Positions 34,045-43,258 of a stretch of DNA of 64,000 nucleotides are shown one piece after another; the first letter of the stretch is position 1, and every line of letters begins with the position of its first letter. The notes below the pieces were generated by a model that did not search any database, was not told the DNA's origin, and saw only the letters and a program-made list of their open reading frames with translations. Origin of the DNA: CAHJXF01 sp038225855 (GTDB lineage Bacteria; Pseudomonadota; Gammaproteobacteria; Burkholderiales; Burkholderiaceae_D); NCBI GenBank assembly GCA_038225855.1, contig JBBRQU010000011.1:1-64000 (forward strand), given 5' to 3'. Made by a program: the position numbers and the translations under genes.

Positions 34045-36168
34045 CTACGCCCGAACACGACGCGTCTTGCGCCACAGTCGCGGCAGCGCCACCAGCTCCG
34101 AGGCGCGCATTGGCTCGCCGACGAAATAACCCTGGATCGCGTCGCAGCGCATCTGGCTCAAGGCCGCGATCTGGTCGGCGCGCTCGACGCCCTCGGCCGT
34201 GACCATGATGCCGAGGTTGTGCGCCATCTCGATCAACCCCGCGACGATGGTCGCATCGAACGCATCGATCGCTGCGCCCGCGATGAAGCTGCGATCGATC
34301 TTGATCTCGCTGATCGGCAGCGATTTCAACGCGACCAGGCCCGCGGTGCCGACGCCGAAGTGATCGATCGCCAGTCGCACGCCGAGCGCCGACAGCTCGG
34401 CCAGCGTATCGGCCACGAGACGGATGTCCTCGAGAAATGCGGTCTCGGCGATTTCCATCGTCAGTTCGCCCGGCGCGAAACCGTGTTCGCGCAGCGCCGC
34501 GTCCACGCCGTGAACGAAGGCGCGATCGTGCAATTGCCAGAGCGACACATTGACGGCGACGCCCACCCGTGCACCGCCTTGCTCCGCGAAGCATGCGGCC
34601 TCGGCGAGCGCCGTCGCCAATACCCAGTCTCCCAGCGGCCGGATGATGCCCGAGCTTTCAGCCAGCGGAACGAACTCGCGTGGCGTGAGCAAGGCGCCGG
34701 TGGAAGTGCGCCAGCGCACCAGCGCTTCGACCGCGATCAAGGCCCCCGGCGCGAGAGCGCCGCGCTCACCTGCATCTGCCACATCGGCGACGATCGACGA
34801 GGCGAGTTCGAACTTCGGTTGATAGACCAGCAAGAACTCGTGGGATGCGAGTGCGCGGCGCAGTGCGGCCTCGTTGTTGGGCGGCACGAACGGGATTACC
34901 CCTGCGGCGCGGGCTTGCAGGTCGTCGTCGCCGTGGCGCCGATATTGGTTGCGGCCGGCCTGCTTGGCGCGCATCAACGCGGCCTCGGCGTGCGAGAACA
35001 GCGTCGCCGCATCGAGCGCATCGTCGGGATGGAGCGCGATGCCGATCGACGCGCGCACGAACAGCGTCTGCCCGGCAAGCCGGGTGGGCGAACCGAGCGC
35101 GGTGATCAGGCGCGTCGCGAATGCGGCGCTGTGCGCGCTCGGGTCCATCGCTTTCAACGCGCTGCCGGCCGCGTCCTGGGCGGCGTCATCGACGCCGTTG
35201 CCCGCGCCATCGCTCGCGTCGTCGGTCGCGTCGTCGTTCAACTCGGCCATGCGCCATGCGACTGCGAACTGGTCGCCGCCAATGCGCGCGACAAGGATGT
35301 CGCCGTCTTCGCGCGGCCTCTCGTCGACCACGTTCGGGTTGCTCGCATCGTCGGCGTTATAGGGCCGCCCACGCAGCTCGCTCGAGGCCTCGCGCAACAG
35401 ACGTTGCGCGACCAGGCGCAGCAGGCTGTCGCCGATCGAACGGCCGTTCAGATCGTTGCTCTGCTTGAAGCGGTCGAGGTCCACGATCAAGAGCGCGACC
35501 GGCGCTGTGTGCGAAATCGCGTGCGGGGTCGTGCGTGCGCTGGGGCGTGCGCTGGGGCGTGCGATGGGGCCTACGACTGGGCGTAGATTGGTGCGCGCGC
35601 CGTCGCCACGCGCATCGCGACCGAGCCACGCTTCAAGGCGCTCGCGCAGCGCGCGCGCATTGGGCAGGCCGGTCAGCGTGTCGTGCATCGCGACGTGCTC
35701 GATGCGTTCGCGCAGGCGGTTGCGTTCGCCGACATCGCGAATCACGACCGCCACGCCGCCGCTGTCCTGGGGAAGCACGCGCGCCTCAAAGGCGCGCAGG
35801 CCGGCAGGACCCTCGAGTTGGTACGCGTAGATCTGCGCGCGCTGCGTATCGATGGTTCGATCGAGCGTCATCGACCACGCCTGCCTGAACGCCGCGGGCA
35901 ATGTGCCGAGGTCTGCGATGCGACTGCCGATCAACTCATCTTTCGGCGCAGGCAGAAGTTCGACCGGGCCATGGACTTCGAGGATGCGCCCGGCGTGGTC
36001 GCAACGCAGGATGGCTTCGACCAGCACCGCGGCTAGCCACGCCGGGACGGACGTTGAATCGGGCGGATCGGATTCGATCGCTGCGCCGGCTTCGGATGAC
36101 CGATCATCGCCGGCCTCTGAAAAGATTTCGGTACCGGTCAGCGTCAAGTCCATTTGTCCGGAATTCAT
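34045..36168 (-). CDS. PAS-GGDEF-EAL cyclic-di-GMP protein
   Basis: A 707-residue cytoplasmic protein with a PAS-like N-terminal domain (about 45-150), a GGDEF domain (about 165-400) and an EAL domain (about 430-690). The cyclase signature is degenerate: RIGGDQFAVAW in place of GGDEF, and the domain carries a long insertion (about 270-330, Asp/Asn/Ala-rich). The EAL domain keeps VEALVRW, GVAVNVSLWQL and KIDRSFI, so phosphodiesterase activity with a GTP-sensing GGDEF domain is the likely role. No membrane helix. It is 13 bases upstream of the two-component genes and 27 bases after ptsI. Confidence 0.88.
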   Translation of the reverse strand: MNSGQMDLTLTGTEIFSEAGDDRSSEAGAAIESDPPDSTSVPAWLAAVLVEAILRCDHAGRILEVHGPVELLPAPKDELIGSRIADLGTLPAAFRQAWSMTLDRTIDTQRAQIYAYQLEGPAGLRAFEARVLPQDSGGVAVVIRDVGERNRLRERIEHVAMHDTLTGLPNARALRERLEAWLGRDARGDGARTNLRPVVGPIARPSARPSARTTPHAISHTAPVALLIVDLDRFKQSNDLNGRSIGDSLLRLVAQRLLREASSELRGRPYNADDASNPNVVDERPREDGDILVARIGGDQFAVAWRMAELNDDATDDASDGAGNGVDDAAQDAAGSALKAMDPSAHSAAFATRLITALGSPTRLAGQTLFVRASIGIALHPDDALDAATLFSHAEAALMRAKQAGRNQYRRHGDDDLQARAAGVIPFVPPNNEAALRRALASHEFLLVYQPKFELASSIVADVADAGERGALAPGALIAVEALVRWRTSTGALLTPREFVPLAESSGIIRPLGDWVLATALAEAACFAEQGGARVGVAVNVSLWQLHDRAFVHGVDAALREHGFAPGELTMEIAETAFLEDIRLVADTLAELSALGVRLAIDHFGVGTAGLVALKSLPISEIKIDRSFIAGAAIDAFDATIVAGLIEMAHNLGIMVTAEGVERADQIAALSQMRCDAIQGYFVGEPMRASELVALPRLWRKTRRVRA

Positions 36169-36195
36169 CGGCGACTGAAACTCACGCGTGGGTTC

Positions 36196-37989
36196 TCATG
36201 CGACGCGCATGCGCTCGACCAGCGCGCGAATGCGGTCGGGATCCTGCGCGGTCATGATCTTTCGCGCCAGCGCCTCGCAAGTGACGACGTCCGAGCGCAG
36301 CACCTCGTACTTCACGGCGAGCAACTGCGCGGGATGCATCGAGAATTGACGCAGCCCCAGGCCGAGCAAGAGGCGTGCGAGCGTCGCATCTCCGGCCATC
36401 TCTCCGCACACCGATACCGGGATGGAGAGGCGCAGTCCGGTCGCAATCGTCTGCGCGATCAAGTGCAGCACGGCCGGGTGCAGAGGATCGTAGAGATGCG
36501 CGACTGCGTTGTCGGTGCGATCGATCGCCAGCGTGTACTGGATCAGGTCGTTGGTGCCGATCGAAAAGAAGTCGAGACGCTTGGCGAGAATCGGCAGGAT
36601 CAGCGCCGCCGCGGGAATTTCGATCATGCCGCCGACCTGCATGTTCTTGTCGTAGGCGATGCCTCGCGCATCGAGCTGTCCCCTTGCGGTGGCGAGCAGC
36701 ACGAGCGACGCGTCGACCTCCTGCGGGTGCGCGATCATCGGGATCAGGAGCTTGACCGAACCGAATGCGGACGCGCGCAGGATGGCGCGCAATTGCACCA
36801 GGAACACTTGCGGCTCGGCGAGACAGAAACGGATCGCGCGCAAGCCGAGTGCGGGGTTGGTGGTGGTGAAGGCCTCGCCGCCGAATTCGTTGCGCACCGC
36901 CTGCGGCGTCTTGTCGGCGCCGATGTCGAGCGTGCGGATTGTGACCGGGCGCCCGGCCATGCTCGCGACCACGCGTCGATAGGCTTCGAACTGTTCGTCC
37001 TCATCGGGCAGCGAGTCGCGCGTCATGAACAGGAACTCGGTGCGAAACAGACCAATGCCCATCGCTCCGACTTCGTTGGCGAACGCGCAGTCGTCGGGCA
37101 ATTCGATGTTGGCGCACAACTCGACGGCCACATCGTCGAGCGTGCGCGTGGGCATGTGCGCGAGGCGCTTCAGCTTTTCGTGCGCGAGTTCGAGGTCGCG
37201 CTTCTTCAGCCGGTATTCATCGAGAACGATGGTCGGCGGGTCGACGATCAACACGCCCGCTTCGCCGTCGACGATCACGCACTCGTCTTGCCGCAACAGA
37301 TGCGAGGCTTGGCCGAGACCGACCACGGCGGGAATGTCGAGGCTCTTCGCGAGGATCGCGGTGTGGGCGGTCGCGCTGCCCACATCGGTCGCGAAGCCCG
37401 CGAACACCTGCTTCTTGAACTGCAGCATGTCGGCCGGCGCGATGTCGTGCGCGACCACGATCATCGGTTCGAAACCACCCTTGAATTTCCCGTCGCGGCG
37501 CGCTGCGTCAGCTTCGGCCTCGGCCGCCATCAGTGAGAGCGTATGCGCGGTGCCGGTCAGCACTTTCAGCACACGCTCGACGACCTGTTCGACGTCGGCG
37601 CGACGCGAGGCGATGTATTCGTCGTCCATTTCCTCGAACTGCTCGACCACCGCCTGCAACTGCGTGGTCAGCGCCCACTCGGCGTTGTAGCGCCGCTCGC
37701 GCACCAGGCGCGCGGGCTCTTCGGACAACAGCGGATCCTGCAGGATCAGGCGATGCAGATCGACCAGCGCCGCGAACTCGGCAGGGGCGCTCGCAGGCAG
37801 TTCGGATTGCAGTTGATAGAACTCGTTGACGACATGCGCCACCGCCTCGTCGAGGCGCGCGACTTCGTCCTCGATCTCGTCGATGACGACCAGATAGTGC
37901 GGAACCTCGAGGGCCGCGGACGCGAGCAGATGCACGCGGCCGATGACGATACCGCGCGAGACCGGAATCCCGTGCAGGGTGAACGACAT
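36196..37989 (-). CDS. ptsI: phosphoenolpyruvate-protein phosphotransferase (Enzyme I)
   Basis: A 597-residue PTS Enzyme I that moves phosphate from PEP to HPr. The N-terminal phosphohistidine motif is GSATAHTAILAKSLDIPAVVG (about 188-208). The PEP-binding barrel shows NIELPDDCAFANEVGAMGIGLFRTEFLFM, the conserved RTLDIGADK, GMIEIPAAALI, SIGTNDLIQYTLAIDR, and the CGEMAGD catalytic Cys near residue 520. It follows ptsH after 20 bases. No EIIB or EIIC gene is near, so this looks like a regulatory rather than sugar-importing PTS. Confidence 0.96.
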   Translation of the reverse strand: MSFTLHGIPVSRGIVIGRVHLLASAALEVPHYLVVIDEIEDEVARLDEAVAHVVNEFYQLQSELPASAPAEFAALVDLHRLILQDPLLSEEPARLVRERRYNAEWALTTQLQAVVEQFEEMDDEYIASRRADVEQVVERVLKVLTGTAHTLSLMAAEAEADAARRDGKFKGGFEPMIVVAHDIAPADMLQFKKQVFAGFATDVGSATAHTAILAKSLDIPAVVGLGQASHLLRQDECVIVDGEAGVLIVDPPTIVLDEYRLKKRDLELAHEKLKRLAHMPTRTLDDVAVELCANIELPDDCAFANEVGAMGIGLFRTEFLFMTRDSLPDEDEQFEAYRRVVASMAGRPVTIRTLDIGADKTPQAVRNEFGGEAFTTTNPALGLRAIRFCLAEPQVFLVQLRAILRASAFGSVKLLIPMIAHPQEVDASLVLLATARGQLDARGIAYDKNMQVGGMIEIPAAALILPILAKRLDFFSIGTNDLIQYTLAIDRTDNAVAHLYDPLHPAVLHLIAQTIATGLRLSIPVSVCGEMAGDATLARLLLGLGLRQFSMHPAQLLAVKYEVLRSDVVTCEALARKIMTAQDPDRIRALVERMRVA

Positions 37990-38009
37990 GTCACTGACTC
38001 ATTTCGATA

Positions 38010-38279
38010 TCACTGGCCTTCGCCGAACTTGTCGTCGATCAGCGCGGCGAGCGCATCGAGCGCCGGGGCTTCGTCGGGGCCGATGGTTTCTATCGTCACG
38101 GATGTTCCCTTGCCTGCGGCAAGCATCATCACGCCCATGATGCTCTTGGCATTCACGCGTCGTCCGGCGCGGCTCATCCAGACCTCGCTCTTGTATTGCG
38201 CGGCCAATTGAGTCAGCTTGGCCGATGCGCGCGCGTGCAGCCCGAGCTTATTGCTGATCTTGCAATCGCGCGTTGCCAT
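38010..38279 (-). CDS. ptsH: HPr phosphocarrier protein
   Basis: An 89-residue phosphocarrier between Enzyme I and EIIA. The phospho-acceptor His15 is in KLGLHARASA and the regulatory Ser46 in NAKSIMGVMML, both at canonical positions. Its first 32 bases overlap the end of the EIIA gene, in another frame; the start is fixed by the His15 numbering, so the overlap is real. HPr kinase is not in the window. Confidence 0.96.
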   Translation of the reverse strand: MATRDCKISNKLGLHARASAKLTQLAAQYKSEVWMSRAGRRVNAKSIMGVMMLAAGKGTSVTIETIGPDEAPALDALAALIDDKFGEGQ

Positions 38280-38727
38280 CGGATGGGCCGCCTGGATCGT
38301 TGGGGTCGTGCGGAAAAAGGCTTTGCTGCTGAGGCGGGGTCGAGGCGATTTTCATGATACCCGAGGCGCCTCCGGTCACCGCCTTGTCGGTCAGCGCCGC
38401 GAGCGACAGCGCGCTTCGATAGGTCAACACGCGCAACAGCATCGGCAGATTGGCTCCGGCGATCACCTCGACTCGCCCGGGCGAGGCCACTTGCATCGCG
38501 ATGTTGCCGGGTGTGGCGCCGAACAGATCGACGAGCACCAGCACGCCTTCGCCATCATCGACCGACGCGATCGCCGCGTGCGCGCGCTCGATCAATGCGG
38601 CGGGGTCCGCATCGGCGACGACATCGATCGCCGCACTGCGCTCGGGATCCTGGCCGAAGACGTGTCGCGCGCACGACAGAAGCGCCGCGGCGAGCGGCGC
38701 GTGCGAGATGACGACGATGCCGATCAT
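38248..38727 (-). CDS. PTS EIIA, mannose-family
   Basis: A 159-residue EIIA of the mannose type. The phospho-His is His9 in VVISHAPLA; LVDLFGATPGNIA (about 66-78) is the family active-site loop. The C-terminal 30 residues (PPQQQSLFPHDPNDPGGPS region) are Pro/Gln-rich, poorly conserved and encoded over the ptsH start, so the tail is probably unstructured. There is no EIIB/C partner. The gene overlaps the gshB stop by four bases, coupling it to glutathione synthesis genes, as in other betaproteobacteria. Confidence 0.9.
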   Translation of the reverse strand: MIGIVVISHAPLAAALLSCARHVFGQDPERSAAIDVVADADPAALIERAHAAIASVDDGEGVLVLVDLFGATPGNIAMQVASPGRVEVIAGANLPMLLRVLTYRSALSLAALTDKAVTGGASGIMKIASTPPQQQSLFPHDPNDPGGPSDGNARLQDQQ

Positions 38728-39722
38728 GTCCGGGCCGCGGTGGTCGATGCCGCGGTCGACGACGCGGGCGACGATGGTTTCAAGATCGCGCGCTCGAGCG
38801 CGTCGATGAATACCTCGGCGACGTTGAAGCCGCTGCCCTCACGGATCTCGACGAAGCAGGTCGGACTGGTGACGTTGATCTCGGTCAGGTAGTCGCCGAT
38901 CGCATCGACCCCGATCAACATCAGCCCACGCTTGGCGAGCGTTGCGCCGACGATCTCGCCGATCTCGCGATCGCGCGCCGACAGCGGCTGCGCACGACCG
39001 ACGCCGCCCGCGGCGAGATTGCCGCGCACCTCGCTGCCTTGAGGAACACGCGCGAGTGCGAACGGCGCAGGCTTGCCATCGATCACGAGGATGCGTTTGT
39101 CGCCGGCATCGATCTCGGCAATGAAGCGCTGCGCCATGATGGTCCGCTCGCCGTTGCCGCCCAGCATCTCGATCATCGAACCGAGATTCATGCCGTCGGC
39201 CTTGACGCGGAAGATGCCCATGCCGCCCATGCCGTCGAGCGGTTTCAGGATGATGTCGCCGTGCTCGCGATGAAATTCGCGCAGACGATCGGCATCGCGC
39301 GTGACGACCGTCGGCGCGATCAGTTCGGGAAACTCGGCGATCGCGAATTTTTCATTGTGGTCGCGAATCGCGCGCGCTCCATTAAACACGCGTGCGCCCT
39401 GCGCTTCGGCGGCCTCGAGCAGATAGGTCGAGTACACGTATTCCATGTCGAACGGCGGGTCCTTGCGCATCACCACCGCGTCGAAAGACGCGAGCGCGAC
39501 GGTCTGGGCCACACCGGTCGAATACCACGCACTCGCATCGCCGGTGAGTTTGAGCGGCCAGGCCTTGGCTTCGATCGCGCCCGACGCCGCGCGTGCGAGG
39601 TCGCGCTGCAGGACGAAGGCGAGCGTGTGCCCGCGGCGATCGGCCTCGACCATCATCGCGTAGGTCGAGTCCTTGTAGATCTTGAACGACTCGAGCGGAT
39701 CGGCGATGAAGGCGATGTGCAT
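38724..39722 (-). CDS. gshB: glutathione synthetase
   Basis: A 332-residue ATP-grasp enzyme adding glycine to gamma-glutamylcysteine. The N-terminal domain shows MHIAFIADPLESFKIYKDST, then VVMRKDPPFDMEYVYSTYLLE. The ATP-grasp part has DIILKPLDGMGGMGIFRV, GDKRILVIDGKPAPFALARVP and TEINVTSPTCFVEI, the metal-binding Glu/Asn pair. The C-terminal extension is Ser/Ala/Thr-rich. It follows gshA after about 80 bases and overlaps the EIIA gene by four bases. Confidence 0.95.
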   Translation of the reverse strand: MHIAFIADPLESFKIYKDSTYAMMVEADRRGHTLAFVLQRDLARAASGAIEAKAWPLKLTGDASAWYSTGVAQTVALASFDAVVMRKDPPFDMEYVYSTYLLEAAEAQGARVFNGARAIRDHNEKFAIAEFPELIAPTVVTRDADRLREFHREHGDIILKPLDGMGGMGIFRVKADGMNLGSMIEMLGGNGERTIMAQRFIAEIDAGDKRILVIDGKPAPFALARVPQGSEVRGNLAAGGVGRAQPLSARDREIGEIVGATLAKRGLMLIGVDAIGDYLTEINVTSPTCFVEIREGSGFNVAEVFIDALERAILKPSSPASSTAASTTAART

Positions 39723-39803
39723 GTCGGGTCTGCGTTGGCTACAGAGCAGGTGCGGAGCAGTTACGCAGCGACGCGATGCCGCTCTGCGCAGTGCCTGTCG
39801 AAG

Positions 39804-41120
39804 TCAGGCGGCCTCGGCCTGAGCTTCCGGATCGGTGCGCTCGAGTTCGAGCGATGCGGCCAGCAATGCGAGCCGCGCGACGACGCCATACGCGTAGAAG
39901 CGGTTCGGCGCTGCATGCGGACGCTGTCCGGGATCGGGGAAGTTGCAGCTCGCCGCAAACGGCAAGGGCACGAACTGCATGCCGGGCGCATTCAGGTTCT
40001 CGTCCTTGGCGCGTCCGGTGTGGACGCGATAGAACCCGCCGATCACGTAGCGATCGATCATGTACACGACCGGCTCGGCCACGCCCGGCTCTTCGCCGAT
40101 GTTGACGCTCTCGAAGGTGTGTACGCCTTCCTGAATGATGACTTCGGAAACTTCGAGCCCTTCCTTGACGACGCTCATCTTGTTGCGCGTCTTGCGGTTC
40201 AGGTTGCGGACTTCGGACGGATCCTTGACGCTCATCACGCCCATGCCGTAGGTCCCCGCGTCGGCCTTGACGATCACGTAAGGCGTTTCGGTCACGCCGT
40301 ATTCCTTGTACTTCTTCTTGATCTTCGCGAGCAGCGTCTCGACGTGGCCGGCCAGACAGTCGTCGCTGCCGGCGTTACCGAAGCTCACATCGCCGCAATG
40401 CTCGAAGTAGGGATTGATCATCCACGGATCGATGTCGAGCAGCTTCGCGAAGCGCTTGGCGACATCGTCGTAGGCCGCGAAGTGATGCGTCTTGCGGCGC
40501 ACCGCCCAGCCCGCATGCACTGGCGGCAGGACGAATTGCTCATGCAGGTTTTTCAGAACTTCGGGAATGCCGCCCGACAAATCGTTGTTCAACAGCACCG
40601 CGCAGGGATCGAAGTCGGAAAGTCCGACGCGACGACCGTTCGGTCCGATCCGTTTCAACGGCTCGATCACGAAGGTCTGTCCGCCGTCGACCTCGATCGT
40701 GCTGGCCTCGTGAATCTCGGGGTTGAGCGAACCGAGCCGCACGTTGAGGCCGGTCTGCCGCAGGATCGCCGCGAGTCGCGCGACGTTCTGCAGATAGAAG
40801 CGATTGCGCGTGTGGTTCTCGGGGATCAACAACACGTTGCGCGCGTCCGGACAGATCTTGTCGATCGCCGCCATCGCGGCCTGCACCGCGAGCGGCATGA
40901 CCTCTGCCGCGAGATTGTTGAAGCCGCCGGGAAACAGATTGGTGTCGACCGGCGCGATCTTGAAGCCCGCGTTGCGCAGGTCGACCGAGCAATAGAACGG
41001 CGGCGTGTGCTCCTGCCATTCGAGACGAAACCAGCGCTCGATCGCCGGCGTCGCGTCGAGCATGCGTTGTTCGAGGTCGGCGATCGGGCCGGACAAAGCG
41101 GTGACGAGATGAGGAACCAT
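39804..41120 (-). CDS. gshA: glutamate-cysteine ligase, betaproteobacterial type
   Basis: A 438-residue enzyme for the first step of glutathione synthesis, of the short GshA family found in betaproteobacteria and relatives. Distinctive segments are WFRLEWQEHTPPFYCSVDLRN, PVDTNLFPGGFNNLAAE, LIPENHTRNRFYLQNVA and VIVKADAGTYGMGVMSVKDP (ATP-grasp-like). ATG 41120 starts MVPHLVTALSGP, the usual N-terminus; it lacks a clear ribosome site, and an in-frame ATG 60 to 80 bases upstream cannot be excluded. It is first in the gshA-gshB-PTS run, after the amt terminator. Confidence 0.9.
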   Translation of the reverse strand: MVPHLVTALSGPIADLEQRMLDATPAIERWFRLEWQEHTPPFYCSVDLRNAGFKIAPVDTNLFPGGFNNLAAEVMPLAVQAAMAAIDKICPDARNVLLIPENHTRNRFYLQNVARLAAILRQTGLNVRLGSLNPEIHEASTIEVDGGQTFVIEPLKRIGPNGRRVGLSDFDPCAVLLNNDLSGGIPEVLKNLHEQFVLPPVHAGWAVRRKTHHFAAYDDVAKRFAKLLDIDPWMINPYFEHCGDVSFGNAGSDDCLAGHVETLLAKIKKKYKEYGVTETPYVIVKADAGTYGMGVMSVKDPSEVRNLNRKTRNKMSVVKEGLEVSEVIIQEGVHTFESVNIGEEPGVAEPVVYMIDRYVIGGFYRVHTGRAKDENLNAPGMQFVPLPFAASCNFPDPGQRPHAAPNRFYAYGVVARLALLAASLELERTDPEAQAEAA

Positions 41121-41223
41121 GGGGTTGGAGCGCGCGATGCGAACTGCTTGATGCGGGTCGCGAATTGTAATGGGAAAGGCCATTGTCATTCCGAACATAG
41201 AGAGTTGCTCGGAACGACAAGCG

Positions 41224-41251
41224 AAAAAAAAGACCGGGCCTGAGCCCGGTC
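41224..41251 (-). terminator. intrinsic terminator after amt
   Basis: On the minus strand GACCGGGC pairs perfectly with GCCCGGTC around a four-base loop, followed by eight T (41231..41224). It lies 40 bases past the amt stop codon and separates the amt operon from gshA. Confidence 0.92.
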
Positions 41252-41290
41252 GATTGATCGCAAATTGCTCCAGCGATCAGGTAGCGCAGC

Positions 41291-42859
41291 TTACGGGTGA
41301 TACGCGGACTCGCCGTGCGACGAAATGTCGAGACCTTCACGCTCTTCCTCTTCCGGAACGCGCAGGCCGATCACGAGATTGACGATGAAGTACGACAGCG
41401 CCGCGACGACGCCGGACCACACCAGCGTGACGCCCACGCCGGTGGCCTGCACGACGAGCTGATCCCACATCGCATAGTCGGGCGATGCCTTGTTGGTGAC
41501 GTAATCCCAGATGCCCTGGCCGCCGAGACTGGGCGCAGCGAGCACGCCGGTCATGATCGCGCCGAGAATCCCGCCCACGCCGTGCACGCCGAACACGTCG
41601 AGTGCATCGTCGGCGCCGAGCATGCGTTTCAATCCCGACACGCCCCACAGGCAGATGACACCGGCCATGAGACCCAGCACGATCGCACCCATCGGACCGA
41701 TGAAGCCGCACGCCGGCGTCACCGCGACCAGCCCCGCGACCGCACCCGATGCGCCGCCCAGCATCGAGGGCTTGCCCTTGATGATCCACTCGGCAAAGCT
41801 CCATGCGAGCACCGCGGCGGCGGTTGCGAGCAGCGTGTTCACGAACGCGAGCGCTGCGACGTCGCCGGCTTCGAGGGCCGAGCCTGCGTTGAAACCGAAC
41901 CAGCCTACCCACAGCAGCGAGGCGCCGATCATCGTCATCGTCAGGCTGTGCGGCGCCATCGACTCGCGCCCCAGGCCGATGCGCTTGCCGACGAAGTAGG
42001 CGCCCACGAGGCCTGCGATGCCGGCGTTGATGTGGACCACCGTTCCGCCCGCGAAGTCGAGCGCGCCCTTCTGCCACATGAAGCCGCCCTTCGCGGTTTC
42101 CGACGCGAGCGTGGCGGCGTCCTTGATGCCGTCCGGACCCGGCCAGAACCACACCATGTGCGCGATCGGCAGATAGGCGAACGTGAACCACAGCACGGCG
42201 AACAGCAGCACCGCCGAGAACTTCATGCGCTCGGCGAACGCGCCGACGACGAGACCGACCGTGATCGCCGCGAACGTCGCCTCGAACGCGACGTAGATAT
42301 ATTCGGGGATGACGGTCGCCTTGGTGAAGGTTGCCGCGGTCGTGAAGCTACCCTTGCTGAAGTCGAAGATGCCCTTGAGAAAAATGCGATCGGTGCCGCC
42401 GATGAAAGCATTGCCTTCGGTGAACGCGAAGCTGTAGCCGTAGATCGCCCAGAGCACCGAGATCAGCGCGAAGATCACGAACACCTGCATCAACACGCTC
42501 AGCATGTTCTTCGAGCGCACCAGACCGCCATAGAACAACGCGAGGCCCGGGATCGTCATCAGGATGACGAATGCGGTCGCGACGATCATCCACGCGGTAT
42601 CACCCTTGTTGGGGACGGGAGCAGCGACAGCGGGTGCAGCGACAACGGGTGCAGCAGGCGCCGAAGCCGTGGCTGCCGTAGGTGCAGGCGCTTCCGTGGT
42701 TGCTGCGGGAGGCGTTGTCGCTTGCGCGAGCAACACCGTCGCCGGTTGCATGGGTTTAGTCCCGGCCGCCGCATCCGCCGTGACGCCGGCCGCCAGCGCC
42801 GAGACCGCAGGACACGCGATAACCAGCCACGCGAGCGTGGTCAGCACAATCTTTTTCAT
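41291..42859 (-). CDS. amt: ammonium transporter
   Basis: A 522-residue Amt channel protein. After a signal-like helix (about 3-23) comes an unusual Ala/Pro/Thr-rich periplasmic stretch of about 60 residues, then the eleven-helix core starting DTAWMIVATAFVILMTIPGLALFYGG. Family motifs include SKNMLSVLMQ, IAHMVWFWPGP, GALDFAGGTVVHINAGIAGLVG (the pore His) and GVHGVGGILGAIMTG (the twin-His partner). The C-terminal VPEEEEREGLDISSHGESAY is the regulatory tail that contacts GlnK. It is the last gene of the porin-glnK-amt operon. Confidence 0.96.
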   Translation of the reverse strand: MKKIVLTTLAWLVIACPAVSALAAGVTADAAAGTKPMQPATVLLAQATTPPAATTEAPAPTAATASAPAAPVVAAPAVAAPVPNKGDTAWMIVATAFVILMTIPGLALFYGGLVRSKNMLSVLMQVFVIFALISVLWAIYGYSFAFTEGNAFIGGTDRIFLKGIFDFSKGSFTTAATFTKATVIPEYIYVAFEATFAAITVGLVVGAFAERMKFSAVLLFAVLWFTFAYLPIAHMVWFWPGPDGIKDAATLASETAKGGFMWQKGALDFAGGTVVHINAGIAGLVGAYFVGKRIGLGRESMAPHSLTMTMIGASLLWVGWFGFNAGSALEAGDVAALAFVNTLLATAAAVLAWSFAEWIIKGKPSMLGGASGAVAGLVAVTPACGFIGPMGAIVLGLMAGVICLWGVSGLKRMLGADDALDVFGVHGVGGILGAIMTGVLAAPSLGGQGIWDYVTNKASPDYAMWDQLVVQATGVGVTLVWSGVVAALSYFIVNLVIGLRVPEEEEREGLDISSHGESAYHP

Positions 42860-42889
42860 CAACTTCCCCTTGATCAAGAACCTGGATTC

Positions 42890-43228
42890 CTACAGCGCGT
42901 CCTGGCCGGTCTCGCCGGTGCGAATGCGAACGACCTGCTCGAGGTCATAGACGAACACCTTGCCGTCGCCGATCTTTCCGGTGCGCGCCGAGGTCTCGAT
43001 CGCTTCGATCGCACGCTCGACGAGTTCGTCCGAGACGGCCGCTTCGATCTTCACCTTGGGCAGGAAGTCGACGACATACTCGGCGCCTCGATAGAGCTCG
43101 GTATGTCCCTTCTGCCGGCCGAAGCCCTTGACCTCGGTCACCGTGATGCCCTGCACGCCGATGCCCGAAAGCGCCTCGCGGACCTCATCGAGCTTGAACG
43201 GTTTGATGATTGCGGTAATCAGTTTCAT
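42890..43228 (-). CDS. glnK: PII signalling protein
   Basis: A 112-residue PII protein that binds ATP, ADP and 2-oxoglutarate and blocks Amt when ammonium is plentiful. The T-loop holds Tyr51 in LYRGAEYVVDFLPKVK, the uridylylation site; GDGKVFVYDLEQVVRIRTGE is the C-terminal signature. Linkage to amt within 30 bases supports GlnK rather than GlnB. It is the middle gene of an operon with a sigma54 promoter. Confidence 0.95.
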   Translation of the reverse strand: MKLITAIIKPFKLDEVREALSGIGVQGITVTEVKGFGRQKGHTELYRGAEYVVDFLPKVKIEAAVSDELVERAIEAIETSARTGKIGDGKVFVYDLEQVVRIRTGETGQDAL

Positions 43229-43258
43229 GTTTCGTCCCTATCCATTGACGAGCTCCAA

